Positions 19,340 through 27,873 of a stretch of 64,000 bases of DNA are shown piece after piece. Both the position numbers and the translations under genes were made by a program. This DNA comes from Hyphomicrobiales bacterium (GTDB lineage Bacteria > Pseudomonadota > Alphaproteobacteria > Rhizobiales > Rhizobiaceae). The stretch covers positions 23,405-87,404 of the forward strand of contig UICE01000005.1 of NCBI GenBank assembly GCA_900471815.1. Reading direction: 5' to 3'. The notes under the pieces were generated by a model. It had not been told where the DNA came from and did no database searches. It saw only the letters and a program-made list of their open reading frames with translations. Position 1 is the stretch's first letter. Each line of letters begins with the position of its first letter.

Positions 19340-20038
19340 TCACTGGAGGAGACCGGCAATCGCCTGCCGGTTCAATGTTCCATCGTGCAGAGATGTCGCT
19401 ACGAGCGCGCCGGAAATGCCGATCTCCTCCAGGCGCTCGAGATCGTGGATATTTCGGATACCACCTGCAGCCATTACAATGCGCCCGTCGGCTCGTTGTT
19501 TGATTGCTTTTAGCCGGTCGAAATCCGGCCCGATACCGGCTCCAATGCGCCGAAGGGTCATAACGATAATGCGCTCGGGCCAGTCTGAATTGCTTTCAAG
19601 AATGGATGAAGGTCCGATAAACTCATCACCGCGAAAATCCAGCGACAGAACCAATTGTGCGTGGTTGCGCAAAGCTCGAAGCAGGGATGCATCTTGCTGA
19701 GATTCAGACCCAAGAACGGGGCAGATACCCCTCTTGGCCAAAATTGTCTCAAATTGATGCAACTGCGAAAAACCGGCATCGAGCCATATTTTGTAGCTGT
19801 CGAGGAGAGGCTCAATCCTGGCCAAGACGGTCTCTGTTGAGTCACGGTGCAAAATTGCGTCGAGGTCGGCAATATAAAATGCTTCGAATGGATAGACTGT
19901 CCGCAAGCCGTTGGCGACATCCGGCAGCCGGGCCGTTTGACTCAAGGGTGTCTCAATCGGGCGATAGCATTCGCGCTCACCCATGCGAGCACGAACAACA
20001 AACCCATCTTTAATGTCGAGTACCGGAATGATATGCAC
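19340..20038 (-). CDS. HisA-family TIM-barrel protein of methanopterin islands
   Basis: About 232 residues from a GTG at 20038; the frame is open much further upstream, so the start is a homology choice (HIIPVLDIKDGFVVRA). It resembles ProFAR isomerase (HisA) with YIADLDAI, WLDAGFS and the phosphate-binding AAGGIRN..DLERLEEIG.SGALVATSLH. It is a diverged, non-histidine HisA relative that occurs with H4MPT genes. The reaction is unknown; an isomerase or aldolase step in cofactor synthesis is inferred. It is convergent with fae. Confidence 0.78.
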   Translation of the reverse strand: MHIIPVLDIKDGFVVRARMGERECYRPIETPLSQTARLPDVANGLRTVYPFEAFYIADLDAILHRDSTETVLARIEPLLDSYKIWLDAGFSQLHQFETILAKRGICPVLGSESQQDASLLRALRNHAQLVLSLDFRGDEFIGPSSILESNSDWPERIIVMTLRRIGAGIGPDFDRLKAIKQRADGRIVMAAGGIRNIHDLERLEEIGISGALVATSLHDGTLNRQAIAGLLQ

Positions 20039-20065
20039 GTTAAGAATCCAAGGAACAGTCTGTCC

Positions 20066-21130
20066 ATGAAATCCCGATTTGCCAACGAAAGAAAGCCCCT
20101 GATCAATGGTTGGGATATTGGCGGTGCGCATCTCAAGATGGCGCGGTGCGAAAACGGCATGATCGTTTCGGCTGAAATTTTCAAAACACCTCTGTGGCTG
20201 GGATTGGATCAAACGCGCAATGCCCTGCGTGCAATCCAACCTGTACCGCAAAAAGATGTGTTCAACATCTTTACTATGACTGGTGAACTTTCCGATACGT
20301 TCGCTTCGCGGGATGCGGGCATCGCAGCCTTGCTTGATTTTATCGAAGAAGAGTTTGGTAGCAAAAACACACTGATTTACGCTGGCCGCGCGAACTTCTG
20401 CACAATCAGCGCCGCGCGCAAACTGGGCGGCGACATTGCTTCAGCCAACTGGCACGCCACATCCTCGCTCACCGCAAAGTTGGCCGGTAATGGCCTGTTT
20501 GTTGATATGGGCTCAACGACAACGGATATTCTGGCATTTAAAAATTCTGAACTGGCCAATATTGGCTATACGGATGCCGAGAGACTGCTCAGCGGCGAGC
20601 TGGTCTATACTGGATTTTCCCGTTCGGCACTCATCGGCATAGCAGCGCTGGTTCCCGTGCGCGGTGCCATGACACCCCTGATGAATGAATATTTCGCCAA
20701 CACCGCCGACATTGGCCGCATTCTGGGCACTCTTGAAGAGACGGATGACAAATATCCGTCCGCCGATCGTCGACCGAAAACCCTGGCGGACTCCATGGAG
20801 CGCATAGCCAGAATGGTTGGACGGGATCGAAGCGATCTCGATGATCAAGAATGGATGGAGATTGCACGTTGGTTCAGCGAGCACCAGCTACGCATGATCC
20901 ACGACGGTGCTTTTCGTGTTGCACAAATACTTGGACCTGATGGCTCCGCCCCCGTGGTGGGTGCAGGGATCGGCCGTCCGCAGGTCGCTGCATTGGCCAA
21001 GCGATTAAACCGGCCCTATCTTGATTTTGGTACATTGATACCGGCGAGCGACAATGTCCGTGAGGCCGCTGCCAAAGCGGCGCCGGCCGCGGCAGTCGCC
21101 GTTCTCGGCTCAATTCATCTGCAATCGTGA
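20066..21130 (+). CDS. H4MPT-linked ASKHA-fold protein (MfnF/Orf19-like)
   Basis: 354 residues from an ATG behind AGGAACAG. The phosphate-1 loop NGWDIGGAHLKMA (13-25) and phosphate-2 loop FVDMGSTTTDILAF (about 145-158) place it in the ASKHA/hydantoinase-like family. Archaeal MfnF of this group couples the activated aminomethylfuran diphosphate to a glutamyl-tyramine, which forms the methanofuran core. The C-terminus has VVGAGIGRPQVAALAKRL. The location beside the MfnE-like kinase and MfnB fusion supports the same role in methylofuran. It begins only 27 bases from the divergent HisA-like start. Confidence 0.82.
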   Translation: MKSRFANERKPLINGWDIGGAHLKMARCENGMIVSAEIFKTPLWLGLDQTRNALRAIQPVPQKDVFNIFTMTGELSDTFASRDAGIAALLDFIEEEFGSKNTLIYAGRANFCTISAARKLGGDIASANWHATSSLTAKLAGNGLFVDMGSTTTDILAFKNSELANIGYTDAERLLSGELVYTGFSRSALIGIAALVPVRGAMTPLMNEYFANTADIGRILGTLEETDDKYPSADRRPKTLADSMERIARMVGRDRSDLDDQEWMEIARWFSEHQLRMIHDGAFRVAQILGPDGSAPVVGAGIGRPQVAALAKRLNRPYLDFGTLIPASDNVREAAAKAAPAAAVAVLGSIHLQS

Positions 21131-21143
21131 CCCCACCTTGCCA

Positions 21144-21707
21144 TTAACTTGCCGGTTGCTGATCCGTGACTTTTTGCATGAGCCATGACCATGCCTCAAG
21201 CTCGTCCGGACCCGCGGTTTTTTCGATAGCGATTTTCAGATAGTCTATCTCTGCGGCAACCTTTTCGGGCGGTAGCATTTGCAGGCGGCTGACCAGAATG
21301 GCAAGCTCCAGAACCGCCGCCTTGGCACGGTTCAGCCCCGTATAGGGAGCATGTATCGCCTCTGATATAACCTTGCAGATATGCCGGGGCCGCAATTCAT
21401 CATTTTCAACGGAAACCACTTCGAGGACAGAGTGGCTAAGGGCTGACTTAAGTCTGGGAACGGGACAATCATCTACCGGGACCGTCGGCCAGTCTTTGCG
21501 GCCGGTAAGACAACCGGCGAAAATTCTCATGTCATCGGTGTAATTGGCTATGGCAAAAGGCACGGCCGCTAAGTTTTCCAGGGTTTTTGAGGGCCGGAAC
21601 GGTGCTATTATCCAGCCTTGACCATGCTGGATAATGCCCAGCGGCGCAATGTGGATAACGCCGTCGCCGCTCATGGTTGTGACGATTGTTTCCCTGATAT
21701 AGGTCAA
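21144..21707 (-). CDS. DUF447 protein of methanopterin islands
   Basis: 187 residues of the DUF447 family, which occurs in methanogens and H4MPT-containing bacteria. It begins MTYIRETIVTTMSGDGVIHIAPLG, a split-barrel flavin-binding type fold, and contains IHAPYTGLNRAKAAVLELAILVSRL, a typical helical stretch. A flavin or pterin-binding role in cofactor synthesis is an inference. The gene overlaps the upstream dihydropteroate-synthase-like gene by four bases and converges with the MfnF-like gene. Confidence 0.85.
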   Translation of the reverse strand: MTYIRETIVTTMSGDGVIHIAPLGIIQHGQGWIIAPFRPSKTLENLAAVPFAIANYTDDMRIFAGCLTGRKDWPTVPVDDCPVPRLKSALSHSVLEVVSVENDELRPRHICKVISEAIHAPYTGLNRAKAAVLELAILVSRLQMLPPEKVAAEIDYLKIAIEKTAGPDELEAWSWLMQKVTDQQPAS

Positions 21708-23104
21708 GTCGTCTTATCCTTTTTTCCACGAAGCGTATGTCCCGCTTCCGCCAGCCTGAGGCGATCTTTTGGTCTGCCCGGTGTGCCGACACCCCATTCA
21801 AGTGGTTCGTCCTGACTATAGCGCTTGCCAAGTTTCCATGCGATCTCGGCCTTTGTTAATTCCGCTCCCAGATAAAACGCATGCGCGCCATCTGTCTCAA
21901 CGCCCAGAGCGGGGAAAAACTCGAATGCATCTTGTTCCACGCTGTGCCCCTTGGAATTGAACACATGCACACCATCAGGCGCCGTCATGATCCGGAAATT
22001 GGCATCGCGCACATCAGCAGCCAGGGTGGCAATATCCTGTACACTGCTGGGATAGGGTTTGCGGTCATGCACCTGCAGCAGCCCGGCATCATAACCGCGA
22101 GGCAGGGAATGATCCTGTTTGGCCGCGAACATAATACGACGGGCGCGATCATGCTCCTCGACGGTACGGACGGTATGCGGGCTGACATTGACCACCAGTA
22201 CATTGCCGATCAAAAGCTCCGAACAAATTCCTGCAAGCAGAGCGGTGACACCGGATGAATCGGCATCGGTAAGTTCGGTAAGATTGCCTGTACCCATCAT
22301 CATCGGAATGGTGGGCCAGCGGCGGCGGGCCTCCAAAAACCGCCCGATCGACTGGCTGAAACCGAAGTGAATTGGGTCCAGCACGGGATCGGCAATGAAG
22401 CTGATCTTTGCGGCTTGCGCAGCCGTGATTGCCCTGCCAAGAGAGTCAAGATCGCCGGCATCGGCGGGAATGAGAACCGGCGTAACCGGATATCTGGTGG
22501 CCAGTTGCAGGGTATGTTCGGTCAAGCTGAGAATAAAATCAGCACCGGCCGCCGCGCCCGTCTCCAATTCTTCAACATTGGCTGAATCAATACTGACGGA
22601 CAGCCCTTTTTTCTTCAGGCTGCGCACGGCACCTGCAAGATGCGGAAAGGGTGTTTCAGGCAGGCAGCCCAGATCAATCACATCGGCACCGGCATCGGCC
22701 AACTGCATTGCACGCCGCATAAGTTCATCCAGGGAAAGCGATGATGCATCGACTATTTCAGCAAATATCCGCATGTCGTGGCCGGATAAATCCACCGGTT
22801 TTCCTGCCCGCCCGAGAAAGGCCGGCAGATCGGCGACTTCATCGGGACCGCGCATGAACGCGATGCCGTAGTGCTGGCTCAAACTGTCAAGCTTGCCGCG
22901 ATAGCGGCCCGGAAGAATGATGCGATCGGCTTTGATCGGCATTTTCAGGCGCCGCACGATGATATCTTCGGTCATCAGGGCGGCAACCTTGACCCCTATA
23001 TCTACGATCTCATAAGTGAAGGCAGACGTATCAATGCCCGCAAGAATGCGCCCCAGTCGTGCATGAGCCAGATGACCGGTAATGAAAATCAGGTGTTCAC
23101 TCAT
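21704..23104 (-). CDS. Dihydropteroate synthase-like protein of H4MPT synthesis
   Basis: 466 residues from the ATG at 23104. Three parts: an N-terminal Rossmann-like domain (about 1-125), a TIM-barrel related to dihydropteroate synthase (LADAGADVIDLG, VSIDSANVEELETGAAAGADFILSL, FIADPVLDPIHFG, about 130-370) and a C-terminal extension. It probably couples the pterin diphosphate to beta-RFA-phosphate, the H4MPT counterpart of folate synthesis. It overlaps the AfpA-like gene by eight bases and the DUF447 gene by four bases. The family assignment is good; the reaction rests on archaeal parallels. Confidence 0.83.
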   Translation of the reverse strand: MSEHLIFITGHLAHARLGRILAGIDTSAFTYEIVDIGVKVAALMTEDIIVRRLKMPIKADRIILPGRYRGKLDSLSQHYGIAFMRGPDEVADLPAFLGRAGKPVDLSGHDMRIFAEIVDASSLSLDELMRRAMQLADAGADVIDLGCLPETPFPHLAGAVRSLKKKGLSVSIDSANVEELETGAAAGADFILSLTEHTLQLATRYPVTPVLIPADAGDLDSLGRAITAAQAAKISFIADPVLDPIHFGFSQSIGRFLEARRRWPTIPMMMGTGNLTELTDADSSGVTALLAGICSELLIGNVLVVNVSPHTVRTVEEHDRARRIMFAAKQDHSLPRGYDAGLLQVHDRKPYPSSVQDIATLAADVRDANFRIMTAPDGVHVFNSKGHSVEQDAFEFFPALGVETDGAHAFYLGAELTKAEIAWKLGKRYSQDEPLEWGVGTPGRPKDRLRLAEAGHTLRGKKDKTT

Positions 23105-23648
23105 CACCACCAAGCTCGTTTTGACGGCGTTCAATCACCTCCACCAGCTCAGCCAGGGATTCCACAACAAGCGTCCGTTCGTAGTGCTTGAGTTTTTCCG
23201 TATTCTCAAGATCAATGGGTCTGGGATAAACCTTTACCATGCCGCCGGGGGCCATCGTTTCAAGTTCCGGCGCAGTATCACAGGCGAAAACGATACTTGG
23301 TATCCGGCATTTTCCCGCTTGCGCGTATACGTTGGTCGGCAGCGAATCCGATATGCCGGCCACGCATTTTGCCACAGTGTTCGAGGTAGCCGGGGCAATG
23401 ACCGCCGTATGATACACACCCGAATAAAAGCCGCCGACGGGCACGGAACTTGCAGTCTTGTCGAGGAGAACGCGCGTCGTGGCGGGAAAGTCCAGTTCAA
23501 GTTTATACATGCGCAACACTTCATTGGCCGCCTTTGAGACAAAGACATCGCAATGTTTGAGGGTGCGGATCAGTTCGAAACTCTCGATAAAGAAATGTCC
23601 CGAGCCTGTCAGCGCCCAGGCCCAGCGCGGTGTATGCAATCGGGTCAT
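23097..23648 (-). CDS. afpA: Archaeal-type flavoprotein AfpA (dihydromethanopterin reductase-like)
   Basis: 183 residues of the flavoprotein family with TGSGHFFIESFELIR at the N-terminus, ATSNTVAKCVAGISDSLPTN (FMN-binding region) and CDTAPELETMAPGG. Members such as DmrB of Burkholderia reduce dihydromethanopterin to H4MPT with FMN. The final activation of the cofactor is therefore the likely role here, especially as no dmrA is visible. It overlaps genes on both sides by a few bases. Confidence 0.83.
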   Translation of the reverse strand: MTRLHTPRWAWALTGSGHFFIESFELIRTLKHCDVFVSKAANEVLRMYKLELDFPATTRVLLDKTASSVPVGGFYSGVYHTAVIAPATSNTVAKCVAGISDSLPTNVYAQAGKCRIPSIVFACDTAPELETMAPGGMVKVYPRPIDLENTEKLKHYERTLVVESLAELVEVIERRQNELGGDE

Positions 23649-24280
23649 CGCAGGCTCATCGCTTCAGTTTGTCTGTCCTGCAGGATGAAACTGCCCGGTA
23701 TCTTCGTCAACGGCAAATCGAGCCAATTCAGGATTTGCGGGCCGGCAATATGAACGCGGATATCGCCGGTGAGCATGGCCGTCAACATGCCATCGACAAT
23801 ACCGGCCGCCGCAAGCTCCTCGAGCGTTGAAAAATGCTGATACTCATCCGTCTGCTTGATGAGAAGCATATCGTCAGCCCTCAAGAGGCCAGCCAGCCAG
23901 GCAGATAGACTATCCGAGGTGATATCCCACGAACAGGGAATATCAGCAGCGCCGATCGTCATCGTCGAGGGAAGCCACACCGGCGTGTGCCCCATATAGA
24001 GGAATGCCTCGATTTCGTGAACTGTGCGCGCCATACGCAGGCTGGGATGACGTTCCGCGATGGCAATACCAAATTGGTCCATGGCAAGGATCGCCATGGC
24101 ATGGGCCGCCTGATCGGAGTAATCGAGCCGGCGCTGCGATATCCGCACCTGGTCGGCAAATGGTCCGCCACCTGGCACGATAACAACCGGAAATGCCGCA
24201 TTTACGATGGCATCGATCCAATGTTGCATCTGCGTTTCGCCGGCCGTGCTCCCTCCAAGTTTCACGATGGCAGGTTTCAT
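23645..24280 (-). CDS. MfnE-like aminomethylfuran phosphate kinase (amino-acid kinase fold)
   Basis: 211 residues of the amino-acid-kinase superfamily: KLGGS at the N-terminus, VIVPGGGPFADQVR (phosphate loop) at about 33-46, and DITSDSLSAWLAGLL and LLIKQTD later. The archaeal relative MfnE phosphorylates 5-(aminomethyl)-3-furanmethanol phosphate to the diphosphate, which MfnF then uses. It overlaps the MfnB fusion gene by four bases, so the two adjacent methylofuran steps are translated together. Confidence 0.82.
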   Translation of the reverse strand: MKPAIVKLGGSTAGETQMQHWIDAIVNAAFPVVIVPGGGPFADQVRISQRRLDYSDQAAHAMAILAMDQFGIAIAERHPSLRMARTVHEIEAFLYMGHTPVWLPSTMTIGAADIPCSWDITSDSLSAWLAGLLRADDMLLIKQTDEYQHFSTLEELAAAGIVDGMLTAMLTGDIRVHIAGPQILNWLDLPLTKIPGSFILQDRQTEAMSLR

Positions 24281-25449
24281 GGCGATATGTGCCCGATCTG
24301 GACAGGAGCGCCCCTCGGTTTGACCAACGAGGCTTTAATCTCATTTTTGCGCTCGATTTCCACGCCGACGCCCCCGGCGCCCAGTTCAAGTTTTTCCGCA
24401 CGCACCGTGACCTGGGTAACCCGCGGATTTTCAAGAATGAAGGAAGCGATCTGCTCTGCAAGCGTTTCCACCAATTCTACATGTCCACGCGCCACAATAG
24501 CGCGAATGCCGTCCATGATCAGGTCGTAGGATACAACATGACGCATATCTTCGGGGCTGCGAGTTACACGCAAAACATCAGCCGTAACATCAAAACTGAC
24601 ATTTTGGGATTTCCCGTGCTCGAAGCTGTATGCCCCGATCTGCACAGGCAGGACAAAGGCACGAACGAATATCTTGTCGGTGCCAAGTCCAGCCTGTGCG
24701 GGATCGGGATAATATCCCCGAGCAGCCAGCAGCTTATAGTCGACCCTTGCCGGCGGCCCGTTCTCCTGCACGGCGGGAATGAGCCCGCGTATTTTTATTG
24801 CGGCACCAAGATCGATGGCCGCAGTGCGGTCACGTCCCGAACACAGCGCGCCGCGAAAACCGAGATAGTCCGGACTATAAGCCAGAAGCCTGGGAACGTC
24901 CGGAGCTTCTAGCGATCCCGCCACTCCGACCATCAATCCGCGCGCCTGGCCTTCCTTGATAAAATTGCCGATCTGGTCGGGCGCCATATGAGCGAGCAAA
25001 CGTCCCTTGGACTTGTCTGCGGTGTCAATCATTACACCGTGGAAGCCATTTGCCTTTAGCCGGTCAAACAGGTCACTGCCATATTTGTCCTTGTAGTCGG
25101 CAAACAATACGCCGATCAATTTATTGTGTGCAGCAACAGACCTCAGTGCCTCCATGCAACGACTCAAATTCGGAGACGGAAAAAAGCCGATCTTGATATA
25201 GTCGGCACCCGTGGCAGCAAAACGCTCGGCCGTCGCCCTGATGATTTCAGGGTCCATCGGAAGGTCGCCGCAGGCGGCGCTCACTGCGCATCTCCCACTA
25301 ACAAAATCAATAATTTCCAATACTTTGGCGGGATCAACGGCACCAAGCGCCCCATTTGCCGGATCCTTCAGGTCGATGATATCCGCCCCGCTCTGGAAGA
25401 CGAGTTCGGCTTCCTCGCGGTTCTGAACACTGGCCAACATTCTTGCCAT
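24277..25449 (-). CDS. Fusion of MfnB-type furan phosphate synthase and FolB-like dihydroneopterin aldolase
   Basis: 390 residues from the ATG at 25449 (MARMLASVQNREEAELVFQ). Residues 1-230 are MfnB/DUF556: DIIDLKDP with K28 and DYIKIGF with K86 are the Schiff-base type lysines, and GVMIDTADKSKG and GVAGSLEAPDV follow. This half condenses two glyceraldehyde-3-phosphates to the furan precursor of methylofuran. Residues about 258-370 are FolB-like: VLPVQIGAYSFEHGKSQNVS, VSYDLIMDGIRAIVARGHVE, LVETLAEQIASFIL and TVRAEKLEL. That half would cleave dihydroneopterin toward the pterin of H4MPT. The single frame is unbroken. The gene leads the five-gene minus-strand operon. Confidence 0.88.
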   Translation of the reverse strand: MARMLASVQNREEAELVFQSGADIIDLKDPANGALGAVDPAKVLEIIDFVSGRCAVSAACGDLPMDPEIIRATAERFAATGADYIKIGFFPSPNLSRCMEALRSVAAHNKLIGVLFADYKDKYGSDLFDRLKANGFHGVMIDTADKSKGRLLAHMAPDQIGNFIKEGQARGLMVGVAGSLEAPDVPRLLAYSPDYLGFRGALCSGRDRTAAIDLGAAIKIRGLIPAVQENGPPARVDYKLLAARGYYPDPAQAGLGTDKIFVRAFVLPVQIGAYSFEHGKSQNVSFDVTADVLRVTRSPEDMRHVVSYDLIMDGIRAIVARGHVELVETLAEQIASFILENPRVTQVTVRAEKLELGAGGVGVEIERKNEIKASLVKPRGAPVQIGHISP

Positions 25450-25582
25450 TACAGCACACCCCGGGCACGACGAAATCCGTTTGTTTCGAAAGAAAAGCTG
25501 ACACCAAGGGTTGAGATTATAGCGGGGTTGTTTACAACCATTTTTGGGCACCTCTGTTCTTGATCAACCCGCCATCGCATGA

Positions 25583-26839
25583 ATGGCGGCATGTATGAAT
25601 GGTATGGTTATGAAGAGTACGGTGCCAATCACTCTCACGTTTTTATTCGCCTTTTTTTTGCTGTTCGTCAACGTCTGTGAGCCATACGCTCAAAGTTCCT
25701 TGACAAACAAGGCAGCAAAGCCCGTCGTGGAAACCCGGATTGGCTATCTGCGCGCTTATGAGCCGCAACTGGCGCTTTCGGTCTTGAATGTTCCACCCCG
25801 TGACGAAGGGGTTGCTGGTGCGAATGTCGCTGTCAACGACAACAACACGACGGGGAAATTTCTTGGCCAAAGCTTTGTGCTGGACGTCTTGGAAACAAAG
25901 TTCGATGCCGATGTGGTCCCCGCATTCAGGCAGATGGTGAGCCGGGGTGACCGTTTCATCCTGACCGACATTTCCGCAAAGCAACTATTGTCCGTTGCGG
26001 ACATTGCAAAAGAAGCGGGTGTCGTCCTGTTCAATGTTGGCGCAACGGACGATATCCTGCGGGAGGAGGAATGCCGCGCCGATATTTTTCACACAGCGCC
26101 CACACGGACAATGTTGGCTGATGGACTGGCGCAATATCTGGTGTGGAAACAATGGCGCAAATGGGTTCTGCTTTATGGCTCCCATGAACGGGACGGGCTT
26201 TATGCGCAAGCAGTACGACGGGCAGCCACACGATTTGGCGCAACCATCGTTGAAGAGCGCATATACGAAGATAAGGGGACTGCCCGCAGAACCGACAGTG
26301 GTATCGTGCAGGTGCAAAAGCAGATGCCAGTCTTCACCCAGAACCTACCGGAGCATGATGTTGTCATCGTCGCAGACGAAAGCGAAGTTTTCGGCAGCTA
26401 TGTTCCCTATCGCACATGGACACCCCGACCCGTCGCCGGAACGGCCGGTCTGATCGCGTCCAGCTGGCATCCGGCCAGCGAACAATGGGGCGGAACCCAG
26501 ATCCAGAACCGCTTCAACAAAACGATCGGCCGCCGGATGCTTTCCAAAGACATGCAGGCCTGGACCGCTGTACGCATTCTTGGCGAGGCAACAACGCGCG
26601 TCAAATCCAACGATCCAAAACAGGTTGAGGATTATCTTAAATCGCAGGATTTTTCGATTGCAGCCTTCAAGGGACAAAAACTCAGCTTCCGCGACTGGAA
26701 CTGGCAGCTGAGGCAGCCAATCCTGATTGGCGACGCTGACGGAGTTGTCTCGACATCGCCGCAGGAAGGGTTTCTGCATCAGTTTTCGGAACTCGACACG
26801 CTGGGAGTGGATCGGCCTGAGACAAAGTGCCGGCTTTGA
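25583..26839 (+). CDS. PQQ-associated ABC transporter substrate-binding protein (PedA1-like)
   Basis: About 418 residues; several in-frame ATGs (25583, 25595, 25604, 25610) make the start uncertain, with 25610 giving the neatest signal peptide (MKSTVPITLTFLFAFFLLF). The mature part is a type-1 periplasmic binding fold related to branched-chain amino acid receptors, with LLYGSHERDGLYAQAVRRAA and VVIVADESEVFGSYVPYRTW. This family is found only with PQQ dehydrogenase gene sets. It is the first gene of a six-gene plus-strand operon that ends with an ABC ATPase and permease. Ligand unknown. Confidence 0.85.
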   Translation: MAACMNGMVMKSTVPITLTFLFAFFLLFVNVCEPYAQSSLTNKAAKPVVETRIGYLRAYEPQLALSVLNVPPRDEGVAGANVAVNDNNTTGKFLGQSFVLDVLETKFDADVVPAFRQMVSRGDRFILTDISAKQLLSVADIAKEAGVVLFNVGATDDILREEECRADIFHTAPTRTMLADGLAQYLVWKQWRKWVLLYGSHERDGLYAQAVRRAATRFGATIVEERIYEDKGTARRTDSGIVQVQKQMPVFTQNLPEHDVVIVADESEVFGSYVPYRTWTPRPVAGTAGLIASSWHPASEQWGGTQIQNRFNKTIGRRMLSKDMQAWTAVRILGEATTRVKSNDPKQVEDYLKSQDFSIAAFKGQKLSFRDWNWQLRQPILIGDADGVVSTSPQEGFLHQFSELDTLGVDRPETKCRL

Positions 26840-26868
26840 TCACAACGCAATTTCAAGGGGAGAACAAA

Positions 26869-27846
26869 ATGCACCGACACATGTGCCTGCTTGCTGCGGC
26901 CGCAGCAGCAATGCCGTTTCTTATACAGCCCGCCTGGGCAAACATGGTCTACGTGTCTAACGAAAAGGACAATACGGTCACCGTCGTTGACTCCAAAACC
27001 ATGGAGGTGGTCAAGACGATCAATGTCGGACAAAGGCCGCGCGGCATTACAATTTCTCACGACGGAAAACTCATTTACGTGTGTGCCAGCGACGACGATA
27101 CAGTCGAGATCATAGATGCTGCCACCAACGAGATTGTTGGTTCTTTGCCGTCAGGGCCGGATCCTGAACTTTTCGTCCTGTCGCCAGATGGCAAGACGCT
27201 TTACGTTGCCAATGAGGATGACAATCTGGTGACCGCGATCGACATTGAAGGAAAAACCGTCATCGCCGAGATCCCGGTGGGGGTGGAACCTGAAGGAATG
27301 GGCGTTAGTCCCGACGGAAAAACCATTGTCAACACCTCTGAAACCACCAACATGGCTCATTTCATCGATACCTCGACGCATGAAATCACCGATAATGTCC
27401 TGGTGGATTCCCGCCCGCGCTTTGCCGAATTCAAACCGGACGGATCTGAGGTCTGGGTCTCGGCGGAAATCGGCGGCACCGTCTCCGTGATCGATAACAA
27501 CACGCGTGAAGTCAAACACAAGATCACCTTTGAAGTGCAGGGCCTGCGCTCCGAGCAAATCCAGCCCGTAGGCATACGCATCACCGCGGATGGCAAGAAA
27601 GCCTATGTGGCACTGGGCCCTGCCAATCGTGTTGCCGTGATCAACACGCAAACCTACGAGGTGGAAAAATATGTACTGGTTGGCCAGCGTGTATGGCAGC
27701 TCGCCTTCCTGCCTGATGGCAAAACGATCATCAGCACAAATGGCCTATCGAATGACATTACCTTCATCGACACTGCGACCGACGAAGCGATCAAATCCGT
27801 CACGGTCGGACAATTGCCGTGGGGCGTTGCCGTATCGCCGAACTGA
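26869..27846 (+). CDS. PQQ-associated YVTN beta-propeller protein
   Basis: 325 residues from an ATG behind AAGGGGAG, with a Sec signal peptide ending QPAWA. The mature protein is a seven-bladed YVTN propeller: repeats such as MVYVSNEKDNTVTVVDSKT, LIYVCASDDDTVEIIDAAT and TLYVANEDDNLVTAIDIEG recur about every 42 residues. It acts in the periplasm. The subfamily is restricted to quinoprotein dehydrogenase clusters and is called PedA2 in Pseudomonas. A scaffold or ligand-sensing function is likely but not proven. Confidence 0.9.
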   Translation: MHRHMCLLAAAAAAMPFLIQPAWANMVYVSNEKDNTVTVVDSKTMEVVKTINVGQRPRGITISHDGKLIYVCASDDDTVEIIDAATNEIVGSLPSGPDPELFVLSPDGKTLYVANEDDNLVTAIDIEGKTVIAEIPVGVEPEGMGVSPDGKTIVNTSETTNMAHFIDTSTHEITDNVLVDSRPRFAEFKPDGSEVWVSAEIGGTVSVIDNNTREVKHKITFEVQGLRSEQIQPVGIRITADGKKAYVALGPANRVAVINTQTYEVEKYVLVGQRVWQLAFLPDGKTIISTNGLSNDITFIDTATDEAIKSVTVGQLPWGVAVSPN

Positions 27847-27873
27847 CATGAGCTTTCAAGGGAGGATAGACAA

